A stretch of DNA of 64,000 nucleotides from a bacterium (GCA_017744355.1 JAGIBK010000006.1:231359-295358); one strand, 5' to 3'. Positions 38,481-49,394 are shown, counted from the first letter of the stretch. Numbers and translations: made by a program. The notes: generated by a model not told the origin, from the sequence alone.

Positions 38481-40158
38481 TGCGACTCCCACCATCCGGA
38501 CCCTCATCGCCGACGCCGTCTCCGAGGCCCTGCGCCGGGCGGTCGAGGAGGGCGCGCTGCCTGCCGAGGCCGCAGCACAGCCGACCATCGAGAAGCCCCG
38601 CGACGCCAAGTTCGGCGACTTCGCGACCAACGTGGCCATGACCCTCGCCAAGCCTGCCAAGAAGGCGCCCGCGGCGATCGCCCAGGCCATCGTCGAGCGC
38701 CTGCCCAAGGACGGTCTCTTCTCGCGCGTCGAGATCGCAAACCCCGGCTTCATCAACGTGACCCTGCAGGACGCGTGGCTCCAGGGCAACTTGCAGCAGG
38801 TCCTCGCAGCGGGTGAGACCTACGGCCACACCGACGTGGCCCAGGGCGAGGCGGTCCTCATCGAGTACGTCTCGGCCAACCCCACCGGCCCCCTGCACGT
38901 GGGCCACGGCCGCTGGGCCGCCATCGGCAGCACGCTCGCCAACCTCATGAACGCCGCCGGCTACAAGGCCAGCCAGGAGTTCTACATCAACGACGCGGGC
39001 AACCAGATGCTGAACCTGGGCCGCTCGGTCCTCTACCGCATGGAAGGCCGCCCCTTCCCCGAGGGCGAGGCCGCCAAGGAGTTCTACGGCGGCAGCACCA
39101 TCCTCGACGTGGCCGAAGCCGCCAAGCAGCAGATTGCCGGCGAGCTCGAAGGCCTCGACGAAGAGGGCAAGATCAAGCGCCTGACGCTTTTCGCCCGCGA
39201 CTACTTCCTCGCCGCCCAGAAGGCGACCCTCGCGCGGATCAAGGTTGGCTTCGACGTGTGGTACAGCGAGACCACCCTGCACCAGAAGGGTGAAGTCCAG
39301 AAGGCCCTCGAACTGCTCAAGGAGCGCGGGCACATGTTCGAGGAGGGCGGCGCCCTCTGGCTGCGCTCGACCGCCTTCGGCGATGACAAGGACCGGGTCG
39401 TCATCCGCGAGAACGGCATGCCCACTTACCTCGCGGCCGACATCGCCTACCACCTGGACAAGCTGCAGCGCACCCCCAAGCTGCTCAACATCTGGGGTGC
39501 CGACCACCACGGCTACGTGGCCCGCATGAAGGCCGCGGTCCAGGCCCTCGGCTACCCCGAGGACGCCATCGAGATCGTGATCGGCCAGCTCGTCTCGCTC
39601 TACCGGGGCGGCGAACCCGTCCGCATGTCCAAGCGCACCGGCGAGATGGTCACCCTCGACGAGGTCATCGACGAGGTCGGCCCCGACGCCGCGCGCTACT
39701 TCCTCGTCATGCGCAGCGCGGACACCCCGCTCGACTTCGACCTGGAGCTTGCCAAGCAGCAGACCGCGGACAACCCGGTCTTCTACGTGCAGTACGCCCA
39801 CGCCCGCATCTGCTCGATCCTGCGCAACGCCGAAGAGGCCGGCTTCAAGGTCGACAGCCTCAAGGACGCGAACCTCTCCCTCTTGACCCATGCCGACGAG
39901 CGCAACCTGATGCTGCGCCTGGCGAGCTTCCCGGACGAGATCGTCAAGGCGGCCACGGCCCGCGAGCCGCACCGCATCGCCCGCTACGCCCAGGACCTGG
40001 CCGCGGACTTCCACCAGTTCTACACGAACTGCCGCGTGCTCAACCCCGCGGAGCCCGAGCTGACCCGCGCGCGCCTGGCGCTTGCGGTCGCAAGCCGCAT
40101 CACGCTGGCCAACGCCCTGGAAGGAATCCTCGGAGTCCAGGCGCCCGAACGGATGTAG
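38473..40158 (+). CDS. argS: Arginyl-tRNA synthetase
   Basis: 561 residues, class I synthetase. HIGH-type motif in NPTGPLHVGHGRWAA, KMSKS-type motif in PVRMSKRTGEMVTLDEVIDE, N-terminal Add1 domain and C-terminal DALR anticodon-binding domain (about 440-561). It charges tRNA-Arg. Overlaps DUF1934 by 8 bp, so both are coupled. Confidence 0.98.
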   Translation: MANATPTIRTLIADAVSEALRRAVEEGALPAEAAAQPTIEKPRDAKFGDFATNVAMTLAKPAKKAPAAIAQAIVERLPKDGLFSRVEIANPGFINVTLQDAWLQGNLQQVLAAGETYGHTDVAQGEAVLIEYVSANPTGPLHVGHGRWAAIGSTLANLMNAAGYKASQEFYINDAGNQMLNLGRSVLYRMEGRPFPEGEAAKEFYGGSTILDVAEAAKQQIAGELEGLDEEGKIKRLTLFARDYFLAAQKATLARIKVGFDVWYSETTLHQKGEVQKALELLKERGHMFEEGGALWLRSTAFGDDKDRVVIRENGMPTYLAADIAYHLDKLQRTPKLLNIWGADHHGYVARMKAAVQALGYPEDAIEIVIGQLVSLYRGGEPVRMSKRTGEMVTLDEVIDEVGPDAARYFLVMRSADTPLDFDLELAKQQTADNPVFYVQYAHARICSILRNAEEAGFKVDSLKDANLSLLTHADERNLMLRLASFPDEIVKAATAREPHRIARYAQDLAADFHQFYTNCRVLNPAEPELTRARLALAVASRITLANALEGILGVQAPERM

Positions 40159-40182
40159 CCTAAATCCTGACCGCGCGTTCGC

Positions 40183-40211
40183 GGGACAAGGTTGCAATTT
40201 TTCGTTATAAT
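40183..40211 (+). promoter_or_regulatory. Promoter of the fapA-ldpA-ycf45 operon
   Basis: GGGACA (40183-40188), 17-bp spacer, perfect TATAAT (40206-40211). It places transcription start near 40218, so the in-frame TTG at 40214 is excluded and ATG 40256 is the start. Confidence 0.68.
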
Positions 40212-40255
40212 CCTTGATTGCAGCCGAAGGTCTTGATCACGAGAGCGCGCGCGTC

Positions 40256-41608
40256 ATGGAAACTTCGAAATCAACCGCTCCCACCATCAAGGTCACGCTG
40301 AAACAGCGTGGCCTTGAAGCATGGGCGCGGATCGTCCCGCCTGAGCCCGTTTCGCCCGACCAGGTGCGGGCGGCCCTACGCGAGCAAGGGGTGCGCGAAG
40401 GGATCGACGAGGAGAGCCTCGCGGCGCTGTGCGAGGCCCCCGAGAGCGGCGAGACACTCGTGGCCCGCGGGCTGCCGCCGACCCCGGGCGAGCCCGCCCG
40501 GATCGATTACCTGTTCCTCGCCGACAACGGCGAGTTCAACCCCCTGGTCGACCAGCACGACCGGGCCGACTACCGCGAGGTCGGTCTCATCCAGAACGTG
40601 GTGCCGGGGCAACTGCTCGCCCGCAAGACCCCGCCGACCTCGGGGGTGGCGGGCCGCTCGGTGACCGGCGAGCCCCTCCCGGCAACGCCCGGCAAGGACG
40701 TCCACATCCTCGCCGGCAAGAACGTGCAGCTCTCGCCCAACAAGCTCGAAGCCTTCGCGACCGTCACGGGCATCCCCAATGTCGCCAAGAACCGTCTCAC
40801 CGTCCAACCCACCTTCCAGGTGGGCGACGTGGACTTCTCGACGGGCAACATCAACTTCCAGGGCTCGGTCCAGATCAAGGGCAGCGTCAACCCTGGCTTC
40901 GTCGTCAAGGCGACCGAGGACGTCACGATCGAGGGCAACGTCGAGCAGGCGACCGTCGAGGCCGGCGGCACGATCGTCGTGAGAGGCGGCGTGCGCTCGG
41001 GCTCGCGCCTGCAGGCCCAGGAGGACGTGGAGGTCCGGTTCTGCGACTCCGAGTCGATCATCGAGGCGGAGCAGGGCATCCTCATCAAGGGTGACTCCCT
41101 GCACTGCAACCTCAAGGCGGGGCTGCGCATCGTGGTGGAGCACCGGCTAATCGGCGGCACCGCCCGCGCGGGCGAGTACATCCAGGCGAGCATCGCGGGC
41201 ACTCGGGCCGAGACCCCCACCATGGTGGAGCTGGTCCAGGTCGGCAGCCAAGAAGAGCTCGAACAGCTGCTCGAAGAGATCGCCCAGGTCGAAGAGAAGC
41301 TCACCCAGGTCTCGGCCCGCATCCAGGCCCTGATGCGCGACCCCAAGGCCACGAACCGCACCGACCTCCAGCGGCTGACCCCCACCAAGATCACCCTCAA
41401 CCTCCAGCTCGCGCAGCTCAAGACGCGTCACAAGCAGATGACGCAGCGCGAGACCGAGCTCGCGCCGCCGCGCTTCGTCGTCAAGAGCGAGCTCTTCCCG
41501 GGTGTAACGGTTCGCTTCGTCACCCGCGAGGGCGAGCGGGCGCAACGCATCCTGAGCAAGCAGTTCGCGGCCACCGCGCGCTTTGTCGAAGGGGAGATCG
41601 CGTTCTGA
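40256..41608 (+). CDS. FapA (DUF342) family protein
   Basis: 450 residues. N-terminal region (about 1-110), then the right-handed parallel beta-helix typical of DUF342/FapA (NINFQGSVQIKGSVNPGFVV, VTIEGNVEQATVEAGGTIVV, DSESIIEAEQGILIKGDSLH), and a C-terminal coiled coil (about 335-410, EELEQLLEEIAQVEEKLTQV). Members are cytoplasmic; some are linked to polymerised cell-shape or chemotaxis-like functions, but the role here is unknown. First gene of a four-gene operon; its TGA overlaps the next start as CTGA. Confidence 0.85.
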   Translation: METSKSTAPTIKVTLKQRGLEAWARIVPPEPVSPDQVRAALREQGVREGIDEESLAALCEAPESGETLVARGLPPTPGEPARIDYLFLADNGEFNPLVDQHDRADYREVGLIQNVVPGQLLARKTPPTSGVAGRSVTGEPLPATPGKDVHILAGKNVQLSPNKLEAFATVTGIPNVAKNRLTVQPTFQVGDVDFSTGNINFQGSVQIKGSVNPGFVVKATEDVTIEGNVEQATVEAGGTIVVRGGVRSGSRLQAQEDVEVRFCDSESIIEAEQGILIKGDSLHCNLKAGLRIVVEHRLIGGTARAGEYIQASIAGTRAETPTMVELVQVGSQEELEQLLEEIAQVEEKLTQVSARIQALMRDPKATNRTDLQRLTPTKITLNLQLAQLKTRHKQMTQRETELAPPRFVVKSELFPGVTVRFVTREGERAQRILSKQFAATARFVEGEIAF

Positions 41609-43050
41609 GCACGCCCCTGGTCGATGCCCTCGCCCGCTACCACGACGCGCCCTGGGCCCCCTTCCACACCCCCGGCCACAAGCACGGTCGCGCAGCCGAT
41701 CCCGAGGCCCTCGCCCTGTTGGGCGCAGGGGCCTTCGCGCGTGATCTGACCGAGTTGGACGAAACCGACAGCCTGCATGCCCCCGAAGGGGTCATCGCCC
41801 AGGCCCAGGCCCTCGCCGCCCGCGCCTTCGGCGCCGACCAGACCCATTTTCTGGTCAACGGCTCGACCGGCGGCATCCACGCCATGGTCATGGCCGCGGT
41901 AGGCCCCGGCGAGGCGATCGCCCTCTCGCGCGCCTCTCACCTCTCGGTGCTCGGCGCGGTGGTGCTCGCGGGCGCGCGGCCCGTCTTCACCGGCTCGGGC
42001 TGGGATGCCGAGTGGCAGGTGCCCGAGCCGCCCGCACTGGACGCGGTGGAAGCGGCTTTTGCGGCGGATCCCGGCCTGAGGGCGGTGCTCGTCACCCGTC
42101 CCGACTACTTCGGCCGCGCGGTGTCCCTTGCCCCCTACGCCGAAGCGTGCCGGCGGCACGATCGCCTCCTCTTGGTGGACGAGGCCCACGGGGCACACCT
42201 GGGGCTCACCTCGCGCTTGCCCGCACCCGCCCTCGCGCAGGGGGCGGATGCTGCGGTGCAGTCCACCCACAAGCTGCTCTCGGGGCTGACCCAGGCCTCC
42301 ATGCTGCATCTCAAGGGCGATCGCCTCTCTCCACTGCGCGTGCGCAAGATGCTGCGCCTCTTGCAGACCACGAGCCCCTCGTACCTCCTGATGGCCTCCC
42401 TGGACGCAGCCCGGCACCAGCGTGAAACCCAGGGAGAAGCCGCCTGGCAAGAAGCGATCGCCCTGATCGACGAGGCCCGCGAACGCCTTGCCCGGCACGG
42501 TCTGGCCTGCCTCGGCCCCACTCACGGCCCTGCGGGCGACTGGGACCCGGCGAAGCTCATCGTGGACCTCGCGGGCACCGGCCACGACGGCTACGCGGTG
42601 GCCGACCACCTGCACGACCACTTTCACGTCCAGGTGGAGCTTGCGACCCCGCGCTACCTCGGCGCCCTCGCGGGGCCGGGCAACACCCGCGAAGAGCTCA
42701 TGCGGCTGGTGGACGGGATCCTCTCGGCCCTCTCGCTCCCCAAGGAAATGGCCACGGCGTACCCCGAGGTGCCGCCCGCCCCGGAGCTCGTCGTGCTGCC
42801 GCGCGACGCGCACCTGGGGCCGTCGCGCGCCGTCCCCTTCGCTCAGGCCGTAGGCGAAGTCGCCGCCGAGTGGATCTGCCCCTACCCTCCCGGCGTCCCC
42901 GCGCTGATTCCAGGCGAGCGCATCACCAAGCAGGTGCTAGAATACTTGGATGCCCTGCGAGCGCTCGGCGCCGAGTTCGTCGGCCCCGAGGCCCCCGACC
43001 TGGAGACCTTGACCGTATGCGCGCCCCGCACCGCTCACACCCCCTTCTGA
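41605..43050 (+). CDS. Orn/Lys/Arg decarboxylase (PLP fold I) with a CTG start
   Basis: 481 residues. The essential N-terminal motif PFHTPGHKHG (about residues 19-28) lies upstream of the first ATG in frame (41719), so translation must begin earlier. The only near-start codon is CTG at 41605, overlapping the fapA stop (CTGA) with AAGGGGAG exactly 8 bp before it. PLP motifs: VNGSTGGIHAM, LLVDEAHGAHLG, and the PLP lysine in STHKLLSGLTQASML. The C-terminal domain is short. It decarboxylates arginine, lysine or ornithine for polyamine synthesis; substrate not resolved. The next gene overlaps its end by 34 bp. Confidence 0.88.
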   Translation: MSTPLVDALARYHDAPWAPFHTPGHKHGRAADPEALALLGAGAFARDLTELDETDSLHAPEGVIAQAQALAARAFGADQTHFLVNGSTGGIHAMVMAAVGPGEAIALSRASHLSVLGAVVLAGARPVFTGSGWDAEWQVPEPPALDAVEAAFAADPGLRAVLVTRPDYFGRAVSLAPYAEACRRHDRLLLVDEAHGAHLGLTSRLPAPALAQGADAAVQSTHKLLSGLTQASMLHLKGDRLSPLRVRKMLRLLQTTSPSYLLMASLDAARHQRETQGEAAWQEAIALIDEARERLARHGLACLGPTHGPAGDWDPAKLIVDLAGTGHDGYAVADHLHDHFHVQVELATPRYLGALAGPGNTREELMRLVDGILSALSLPKEMATAYPEVPPAPELVVLPRDAHLGPSRAVPFAQAVGEVAAEWICPYPPGVPALIPGERITKQVLEYLDALRALGAEFVGPEAPDLETLTVCAPRTAHTPF

Positions 43051-44027
43051 AGCCCGACCGTCGCTACTTCAAGCTGATCTGCGGGGCCAACTTCACCGAC
43101 TACCCCCAGCTTCGCTACCTGAGCGCCGTCTACGCGCTCGCCGGCTGCGACATGATCGACGTGGCAGCCACCCCCGAGGCCGTCGAGGCCGCATTGGCGG
43201 GTATCGAGGACGCCCAGGCGATCGCAACCCACTTCCCCGACGCCACCGAGCCCGTGGTCATGGTCAGCGTTACCGCCTCGGACGACCCGCATTGCCGGCT
43301 GGCCGTCAAGATCGAAGAGCGCTGCTCGTGGGTCTGCCCCCACTGCCGTGACGCTTGCCCGCACGGGGCCATCGACGAGGGCTTCAACATCCTCGCCGAC
43401 AAGTGCGTCGGCTGCGACCTGTGCGTGCCCGCCTGCCCCTACGAGGCCATCGAGATGGCGCATGTCCCCTTCAACCCGTCCTTGACCCAGCTCTGGGAGA
43501 TGGGCGCCCGCGCCCTCGAGCTGCACACGGGCGGCGGCGATCGCGCCGAGCTCGACTCCTGGCGCGAGAGCTGCCAAGAGTGGGTCACCAAGGGCGGCCT
43601 CTTCTCGGTCAGCCTCAACGCGGTGCAGATGACGGTGGACGAAGCCGCCGATCTGGCGTCGCACCTGGGCGGATGGTTCCCTGAAGACCGGATCGTGATC
43701 CAGGCGGACGGCAAGCCCATCAGCGGTACTGCGGGCCGCGAGTCCACCCTGCCTGCGATCGCCTTCTCCCAGGCCCTCTTGGGCACCGGCTTGAAAGACG
43801 CGGTCCAGCCCGCCGGCGGCGCCAACGACCAGACCGGGGTGGTTGCGACCGAGCGCGAGGCCGCGATCGCAGGCGTTGGCATCGGCAGTTACGCGAGGTG
43901 TATAATCGCCGGCAAAACCGAGGCGCAGCGGGCCTTGCAACAGAGAGATCCCGGCCTCACCCTGGACGCCGTGGCGCTCGAAGACATCCAGCGAGCAAGC
44001 GTGCTCGTCCAGTCGGTGAACCGATAG
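43017..44027 (+). CDS. ldpA: LdpA-like iron-sulfur protein
   Basis: 336 residues. The N-terminus after LKPDRRYFKLICGANFTDYP and YALAGCDMIDVAATPEAVEA matches what I know of LdpA, the cyanobacterial light-dependent period protein. Two ferredoxin-like clusters follow: CSWVCPHCRDACPHGAID and CVGCDLCVPACPYEAI. The C-terminal part (about 165-336) is the LdpA C-domain. In Synechococcus LdpA senses redox state and tunes the circadian clock. No clock genes are in this window. ATG 43017 has GGAG upstream. It lies inside a decarboxylase-LdpA-Ycf45 run. Confidence 0.82.
   Translation: MRAPHRSHPLLKPDRRYFKLICGANFTDYPQLRYLSAVYALAGCDMIDVAATPEAVEAALAGIEDAQAIATHFPDATEPVVMVSVTASDDPHCRLAVKIEERCSWVCPHCRDACPHGAIDEGFNILADKCVGCDLCVPACPYEAIEMAHVPFNPSLTQLWEMGARALELHTGGGDRAELDSWRESCQEWVTKGGLFSVSLNAVQMTVDEAADLASHLGGWFPEDRIVIQADGKPISGTAGRESTLPAIAFSQALLGTGLKDAVQPAGGANDQTGVVATEREAAIAGVGIGSYARCIIAGKTEAQRALQQRDPGLTLDAVALEDIQRASVLVQSVNR
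43876..43906 (+). promoter_or_regulatory. Possible internal promoter before the Ycf45 gene
   Basis: TTGGCA (43876-43881), 19-bp spacer, perfect TATAAT (43901-43906), inside the ldpA coding region about 130 bp before the next start. Confidence 0.4.
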
Positions 44028-44037
44028 GAGGCGTAGG

Positions 44038-45582
<1,545 letters not shown>

Positions 45583-45901
45583 AGGTTGTTGAAAAATACC
45601 CTGTCTTAAATGTCTCGGCTGCCAATCCCAATGATCACCGACGATGGTGAGCCCAAAGCCAGATGAATACTCAGGCTTTGGGCAGCCACGCAAGCTGACA
45701 GACGCCCAGCACAAGCTTCTCAAGGAGCTTCCGAAAGCGGCCCCATCCGCATCCTTGCGACGTCTCGTCGTGCTGTTTGAAGAATGATGCGCTCAGCGTA
45801 TCAGTACCCGTACGATGCGGCGCGAGCTGCTGGAGATGAGGCTGTGCCATGTCCGAGTCCGATACGAGCGAGATATCCTCTTAAGCAATTAGCGCGTTTT
45901 A
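45583..45901 (+). other. Intergenic stretch with a short possible gene remnant
   Basis: 319 bp between Ycf45 and the protease. An ATG frame at 45644-45787 gives 47 residues of protein-like text (includes GFGQPRKLTDAQHKLLKELP and RRLVVLFEE) without a ribosome site; it may be the remains of a helix-rich DNA-binding or mobile-element protein. The segment GTTGTTGAAAAA at 45585-45596 resembles insertion-sequence ends, but I find no matching inverted partner. Confidence 0.3.
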
Positions 45902-47824
45902 TTAGTAACCTAAACTGAAGTACTTGTACGAATTTTGATTAAAATCAGCAGGGGCTTGTCCCCAGAGTTGGCTTCCATCCGGATTCTTGCGTTCAACAAA
46001 CCCAGAACTATAGTAGTTCCAGTTTAGATTGCTACCAGACCAACCAACGACGCTGCCTCCGAAATTTCTCCCGGTTCCAGTCCCCCAATATGAGGCAAAA
46101 TCAACAATACGGGTAGAAAGGGGGTTTCCACCACCAACCTTTTCTCCATAGGTGTCAGCCTGAAGAATATTATTGGTCCACCATCCTCCATCCCGCGGCT
46201 TAGCGATGATAAAGTCCATCGCATTATAAGCCCGCGCAGCGTAGCCTGTGTAATTCGAATAGCTAGACCAAGCAAGCATCTGCATGGCTTGCAAGAAATC
46301 AACCATTCGACTTCCATTGCCAGTAGAATTTTTCGTTGTATCCCACATGTCAAGCCCAAGACATTTGCCGGAAGCTGAGGGACCAACGTTTGCCGATGCT
46401 ACAAGTAGCGCTCTAACATTCATATATGTGAGCTGAGGATAAATTCCGTATAGATATGAAACTAGGCCAGCAACAATCGGAGCAGCCGCGGATGTACCAC
46501 CCCAGACTGGGGCATCATACATGCTTCCATCAGGGTTTACAATTGTCGATAATTTGCCTTCAGATGTTGGAATATTGTTTCCGCATGCCGAAACATCAAT
46601 TCTGGTCCCGTAATTTGTACCCCAGTTAGTATAACTTGCGTCCTGCCCTGTGTAATCATCAAGGGCAGCAACCATGATTGCGCCAGAATAGTTCGACGAG
46701 GAATATGGAACGTATAGCTTAGAATTTCCTGCGGAAATTACGGTAGTAGATCCCTTACTGTTTGCATACGCGATACAGTCTCGAACGTATGGATCGTTTT
46801 CAGCAGGCATTCCATTAAGAAGACCCTGCGACATTACAATGACTTTAATGCCATTGTTTGCAGCATACTTGATTGCCTCGCCCCATAGTCTCGTATCGTT
46901 ATCAGGAGCCAGAGGCAAGACCGTTACGCCAGGATTCACGCCACAAAAGCCAACACCGTTATTCTTGTCTGCAGCAAGTGTCGATGAAACCAGCGTGCCA
47001 TGCGTAGGACCAACGGACGATGTCCAATTTCCATCTGTTGACAACACCTTGTTGCCAATCCAGTCTGTAGACCAATAAAAATGGCGCGCTAACGGAATAT
47101 CCCAGTTAATATTGTCGATACATGCGCTAAATTTGGAAAAATCAACGACAGCAACTTCGGCCCTAGGGCGCGATCCTACCCAATATTGGTAGTAGTTCCA
47201 CCCTTCAAATACTGCCTCTCGATTAAAGGGAAAATATACAATATCATTACCTGGATAGCTGGTATAAGTACTACCACTTGCTGCTCGGTACGACGTTGCA
47301 AATCCTGGATCAGTGGGCGGAGCAGCATAGGGCGGGCTTGCATGCGTGATACCACGACTTGGAAATCCAATCTCGTCAACCAAATTAGAAGCCCAAAGTT
47401 TATTGGCAATTTCTCTGGTATCAACATCTTCAGAGAATTCAAGCATATAAACAGACTTCGGATTATGGTAATGACTACCAGGATTGGAGGCGCGAACTTC
47501 CTGCTTTTCTCGCTCACCTTCAAGCTCATTAAGCTTATCACCTGGAGATCGCATTGATACGAGAGAATATGAACTAATAATTTCATTAATAACAGAACTT
47601 TTATCACCAATGAATGAAATCATGTCTTTATTCTGTCGAATTTTCAATTCATCCTTAAACCATACGGTAATACAGCCAGGAATCTTTGCTTTATTGTCAA
47701 TAGATTGCACCGATATTTTATTAATTCCATAATCCTGTTTTATCGGCGCATTATTTGGGATATTTTCAGTACATCCAGCAGATAATACCAGAATTGCGAC
47801 AAGATAAATTGAAATTCGCTTCAA
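45902..47824 (-). CDS. Subtilisin-like (S8) lipoprotein protease
   Basis: 640 residues. TTG start with TTGGAG 7 bp upstream. Lipobox LVLSAGC (Cys18). A pro-domain-like region (about 50-160) precedes an S8 domain with Asp228 (VAVVDFSKF), His275 (GPTHGTLVSS), oxyanion Asn367 (VISAGNSK) and Ser445 (GGTSAAAPIVAG): complete triad. The C-terminal 150 residues are Tyr/Trp/Asn-rich (NLNWNYYSSGF) and may be a carbohydrate- or surface-binding domain. The gene is visibly AT-rich and uses codons unlike its neighbours, with no GCGATCGC sites, suggesting transfer. It lies 18 bp after a small lipoprotein gene. It probably works on the cell surface. Confidence 0.9.
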   Translation of the reverse strand: MKRISIYLVAILVLSAGCTENIPNNAPIKQDYGINKISVQSIDNKAKIPGCITVWFKDELKIRQNKDMISFIGDKSSVINEIISSYSLVSMRSPGDKLNELEGEREKQEVRASNPGSHYHNPKSVYMLEFSEDVDTREIANKLWASNLVDEIGFPSRGITHASPPYAAPPTDPGFATSYRAASGSTYTSYPGNDIVYFPFNREAVFEGWNYYQYWVGSRPRAEVAVVDFSKFSACIDNINWDIPLARHFYWSTDWIGNKVLSTDGNWTSSVGPTHGTLVSSTLAADKNNGVGFCGVNPGVTVLPLAPDNDTRLWGEAIKYAANNGIKVIVMSQGLLNGMPAENDPYVRDCIAYANSKGSTTVISAGNSKLYVPYSSSNYSGAIMVAALDDYTGQDASYTNWGTNYGTRIDVSACGNNIPTSEGKLSTIVNPDGSMYDAPVWGGTSAAAPIVAGLVSYLYGIYPQLTYMNVRALLVASANVGPSASGKCLGLDMWDTTKNSTGNGSRMVDFLQAMQMLAWSSYSNYTGYAARAYNAMDFIIAKPRDGGWWTNNILQADTYGEKVGGGNPLSTRIVDFASYWGTGTGRNFGGSVVGWSGSNLNWNYYSSGFVERKNPDGSQLWGQAPADFNQNSYKYFSLGY

Positions 47825-47842
47825 AACAAATCTCCAAGTATT

Positions 47843-48253
47843 TTAAGGAGTAACAAGCACAGATGCAGTAGCACTGCCTGAGGCAGCGGCAATCTTATAA
47901 TCACCCGTTGATGCAGGAACAAAGCTTACGGTCGCCTCAAAGGGCTTTGTGGCAGGTGATAATCCTCCGCCCGAAGGCACAGTAGCCTCTGCAGTCGCAT
48001 GTATACTTGCGATCCTTGATTGTTCGTTTACAGTGACACCAACCGAGCTAATGGAGAATTGACTATAGGGGAGCGTGCCAGTTACCGTTAAGTCGACTGG
48101 TGATCCCACCTGTACTGACAATGTACTAACGCGGATTGATTCAACGACTACATCTTGTCTAATCGTTTGATCATTTGCCATATTAGTTTGAGAGCATGCA
48201 CTAACAATCACAATTACTGAAACTGCAGCAAAAATATGAGCAGATAACTTCAT
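47843..48253 (-). CDS. Small lipoprotein paired with the subtilisin-like protease
   Basis: 136 residues. ATG 48253 has GTAGGAGA 7 bp upstream. Lipobox VIVSAC (Cys20). The mature part looks like an immunoglobulin-like or invasin-like beta domain: VSTLSVQVGSPVDLTVTGTL and AASGSATASVLVTP. AT-rich like the protease, which follows 18 bp downstream in the same operon. A role as inhibitor, chaperone or partner of the protease is possible but only inferred from pairing. Confidence 0.75.
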   Translation of the reverse strand: MKLSAHIFAAVSVIVIVSACSQTNMANDQTIRQDVVVESIRVSTLSVQVGSPVDLTVTGTLPYSQFSISSVGVTVNEQSRIASIHATAEATVPSGGGLSPATKPFEATVSFVPASTGDYKIAAASGSATASVLVTP

Positions 48254-48718
48254 ACGGGGTCTCCTACTTGCGAACACAAAGTCCACGGGATGATAGGTCT
48301 GGACCTTGTCGAAGTGTGTAAGAAATGAACTTCTTGATAGAATAGTCTAAGGCAATGATGAATTTTTGACCATATGCAATACATTAAATCTTAAGGTCAC
48401 TAACTGGCCGGAAATCCTGTAATTTCTTAACGTCTAGACGATTCATCGTCCTCGCGAAATTTATTAAACTTTGTAAGTCCTGCAACAGTAAGCGGAACCA
48501 CTGAGAGCCTGTCGCAAGATTGACACCAGAAGGCACTTGTCATGATGTCGATCTTTGTCGAGACAGGTGGTCCGGGGGACTAGGGGCTCATTGTGGGCTA
48601 CGAAGAGCTAACAGAAAACGGTGTGTAGGCAGCCCTTTCTGCGTCCAGTCTCCTCAGAGGCCAGAGCAGTTACCGGCGGGACGCATTGTTACCCGCCAGT
48701 GGTTCGGCTCAAGCTCTT

Positions 48719-48928
48719 CTATGCGAACTGGTCGCCTTCTTCAAGGCCATTGAACTTGATATCGAGCCCATGCTCGTCAGGCCAGCAACTGAGCACGCCG
48801 TCGCTGCCGAAGTATCTTGCGACCAAACGTGCGTCTTGCCTGCCTGCTTGCTTGGGGTGAGCGTTCTCGAAGTCAATCAGTAGCTCCTGCAAGACTGGAT
48901 CGTAGCTGAAGATTCTCTTGGTATCCCC
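48719..48928 (-). pseudogene. Open fragment resembling a protein C-terminus
   Basis: A stop-to-stop frame of 69 residues with no ATG, including LLIDFENAHPKQAGRQDARL and YFGSDGVLSCWPDEHGLDIK, looks like the end of a real protein. A TTG could start it, but no ribosome site is seen. I do not recognise the family. More likely a gene remnant than a gene. Confidence 0.35.
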
Positions 48929-49316
48929 TCAGGTGCGACTGCAGTCACTCGACTACCTGCAATGTTGTTGCACTGGAGATCGGCTACACTGGTCGCCTGG
49001 CATGCGGGGAAAAGCTGCCTCAACGTTAACCCCCTCGGTTGATGGATTCACGGTCGGTCTTTATCTTGTTGGCTAGGAGCTCGATCGATAGCGATCCATG
49101 CAGGAACTTGTCGTGCTTATAATCGAGCGAGAGGGCGGTTCGCGCACTTAGGAAGAAGAAGGCACCCGAGTTGCTGTTGGTGCGAGGTGACCAAGACCCA
49201 GTAGAAGAATGCCTGGAACTCCTTTGCGAGCTCACGCTGGATAATCGGCCGCCGGGCCGGATTGATGTCGATTACTTCCATGGAGCCGTCCAGATGCCGA
49301 CAAGCGGGAGTAGACC

Positions 49317-49349
49317 CGAAAAGTCGAGGGATGAACCCTCGACTTTTCG
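49317..49349. terminator. Hairpin with 14-bp perfect stem
   Basis: Arms 49317-49330 and 49336-49349, loop ATGAA. The stem itself ends in AAAAG/CTTTT, typical of a bidirectional terminator. Confidence 0.75.
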
Positions 49350-49369
49350 TCATCAGCTTTCAGGGCAAG

Positions 49370-49394
49370 AGGTTGGCCTCGTTGAGGCCAACCT
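49370..49394. terminator. Second hairpin, 11-bp perfect stem
   Basis: Arms 49370-49380 and 49384-49394, loop GTT, only 20 bp after the previous hairpin. No T-tract. It may be a paired terminator or leader structure before the lipoprotein gene at 49506. Confidence 0.5.

Noticed and set aside
40171..40184. Small GC hairpin after argS as terminator
   Set aside because: CCGCG/CGCGG stem of 5 bp is too weak, and it overlaps the -35 region of the next promoter.
45585..45596. GTTGTTGAAAAA as an insertion-sequence terminus
   Set aside because: Resembles some IS ends, but no inverted partner or transposase was found within the island.
48520..48883. Three + strand frames in the decayed stretch
   Set aside because: They overlap one another, lack ribosome sites and read as low-quality protein; the - strand frame at 48719-48928 is more protein-like.
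49118..49123. Perfect TATAAT in the decayed stretch as a promoter
   Set aside because: No -35 at suitable spacing and no credible gene starts downstream before the hairpins.
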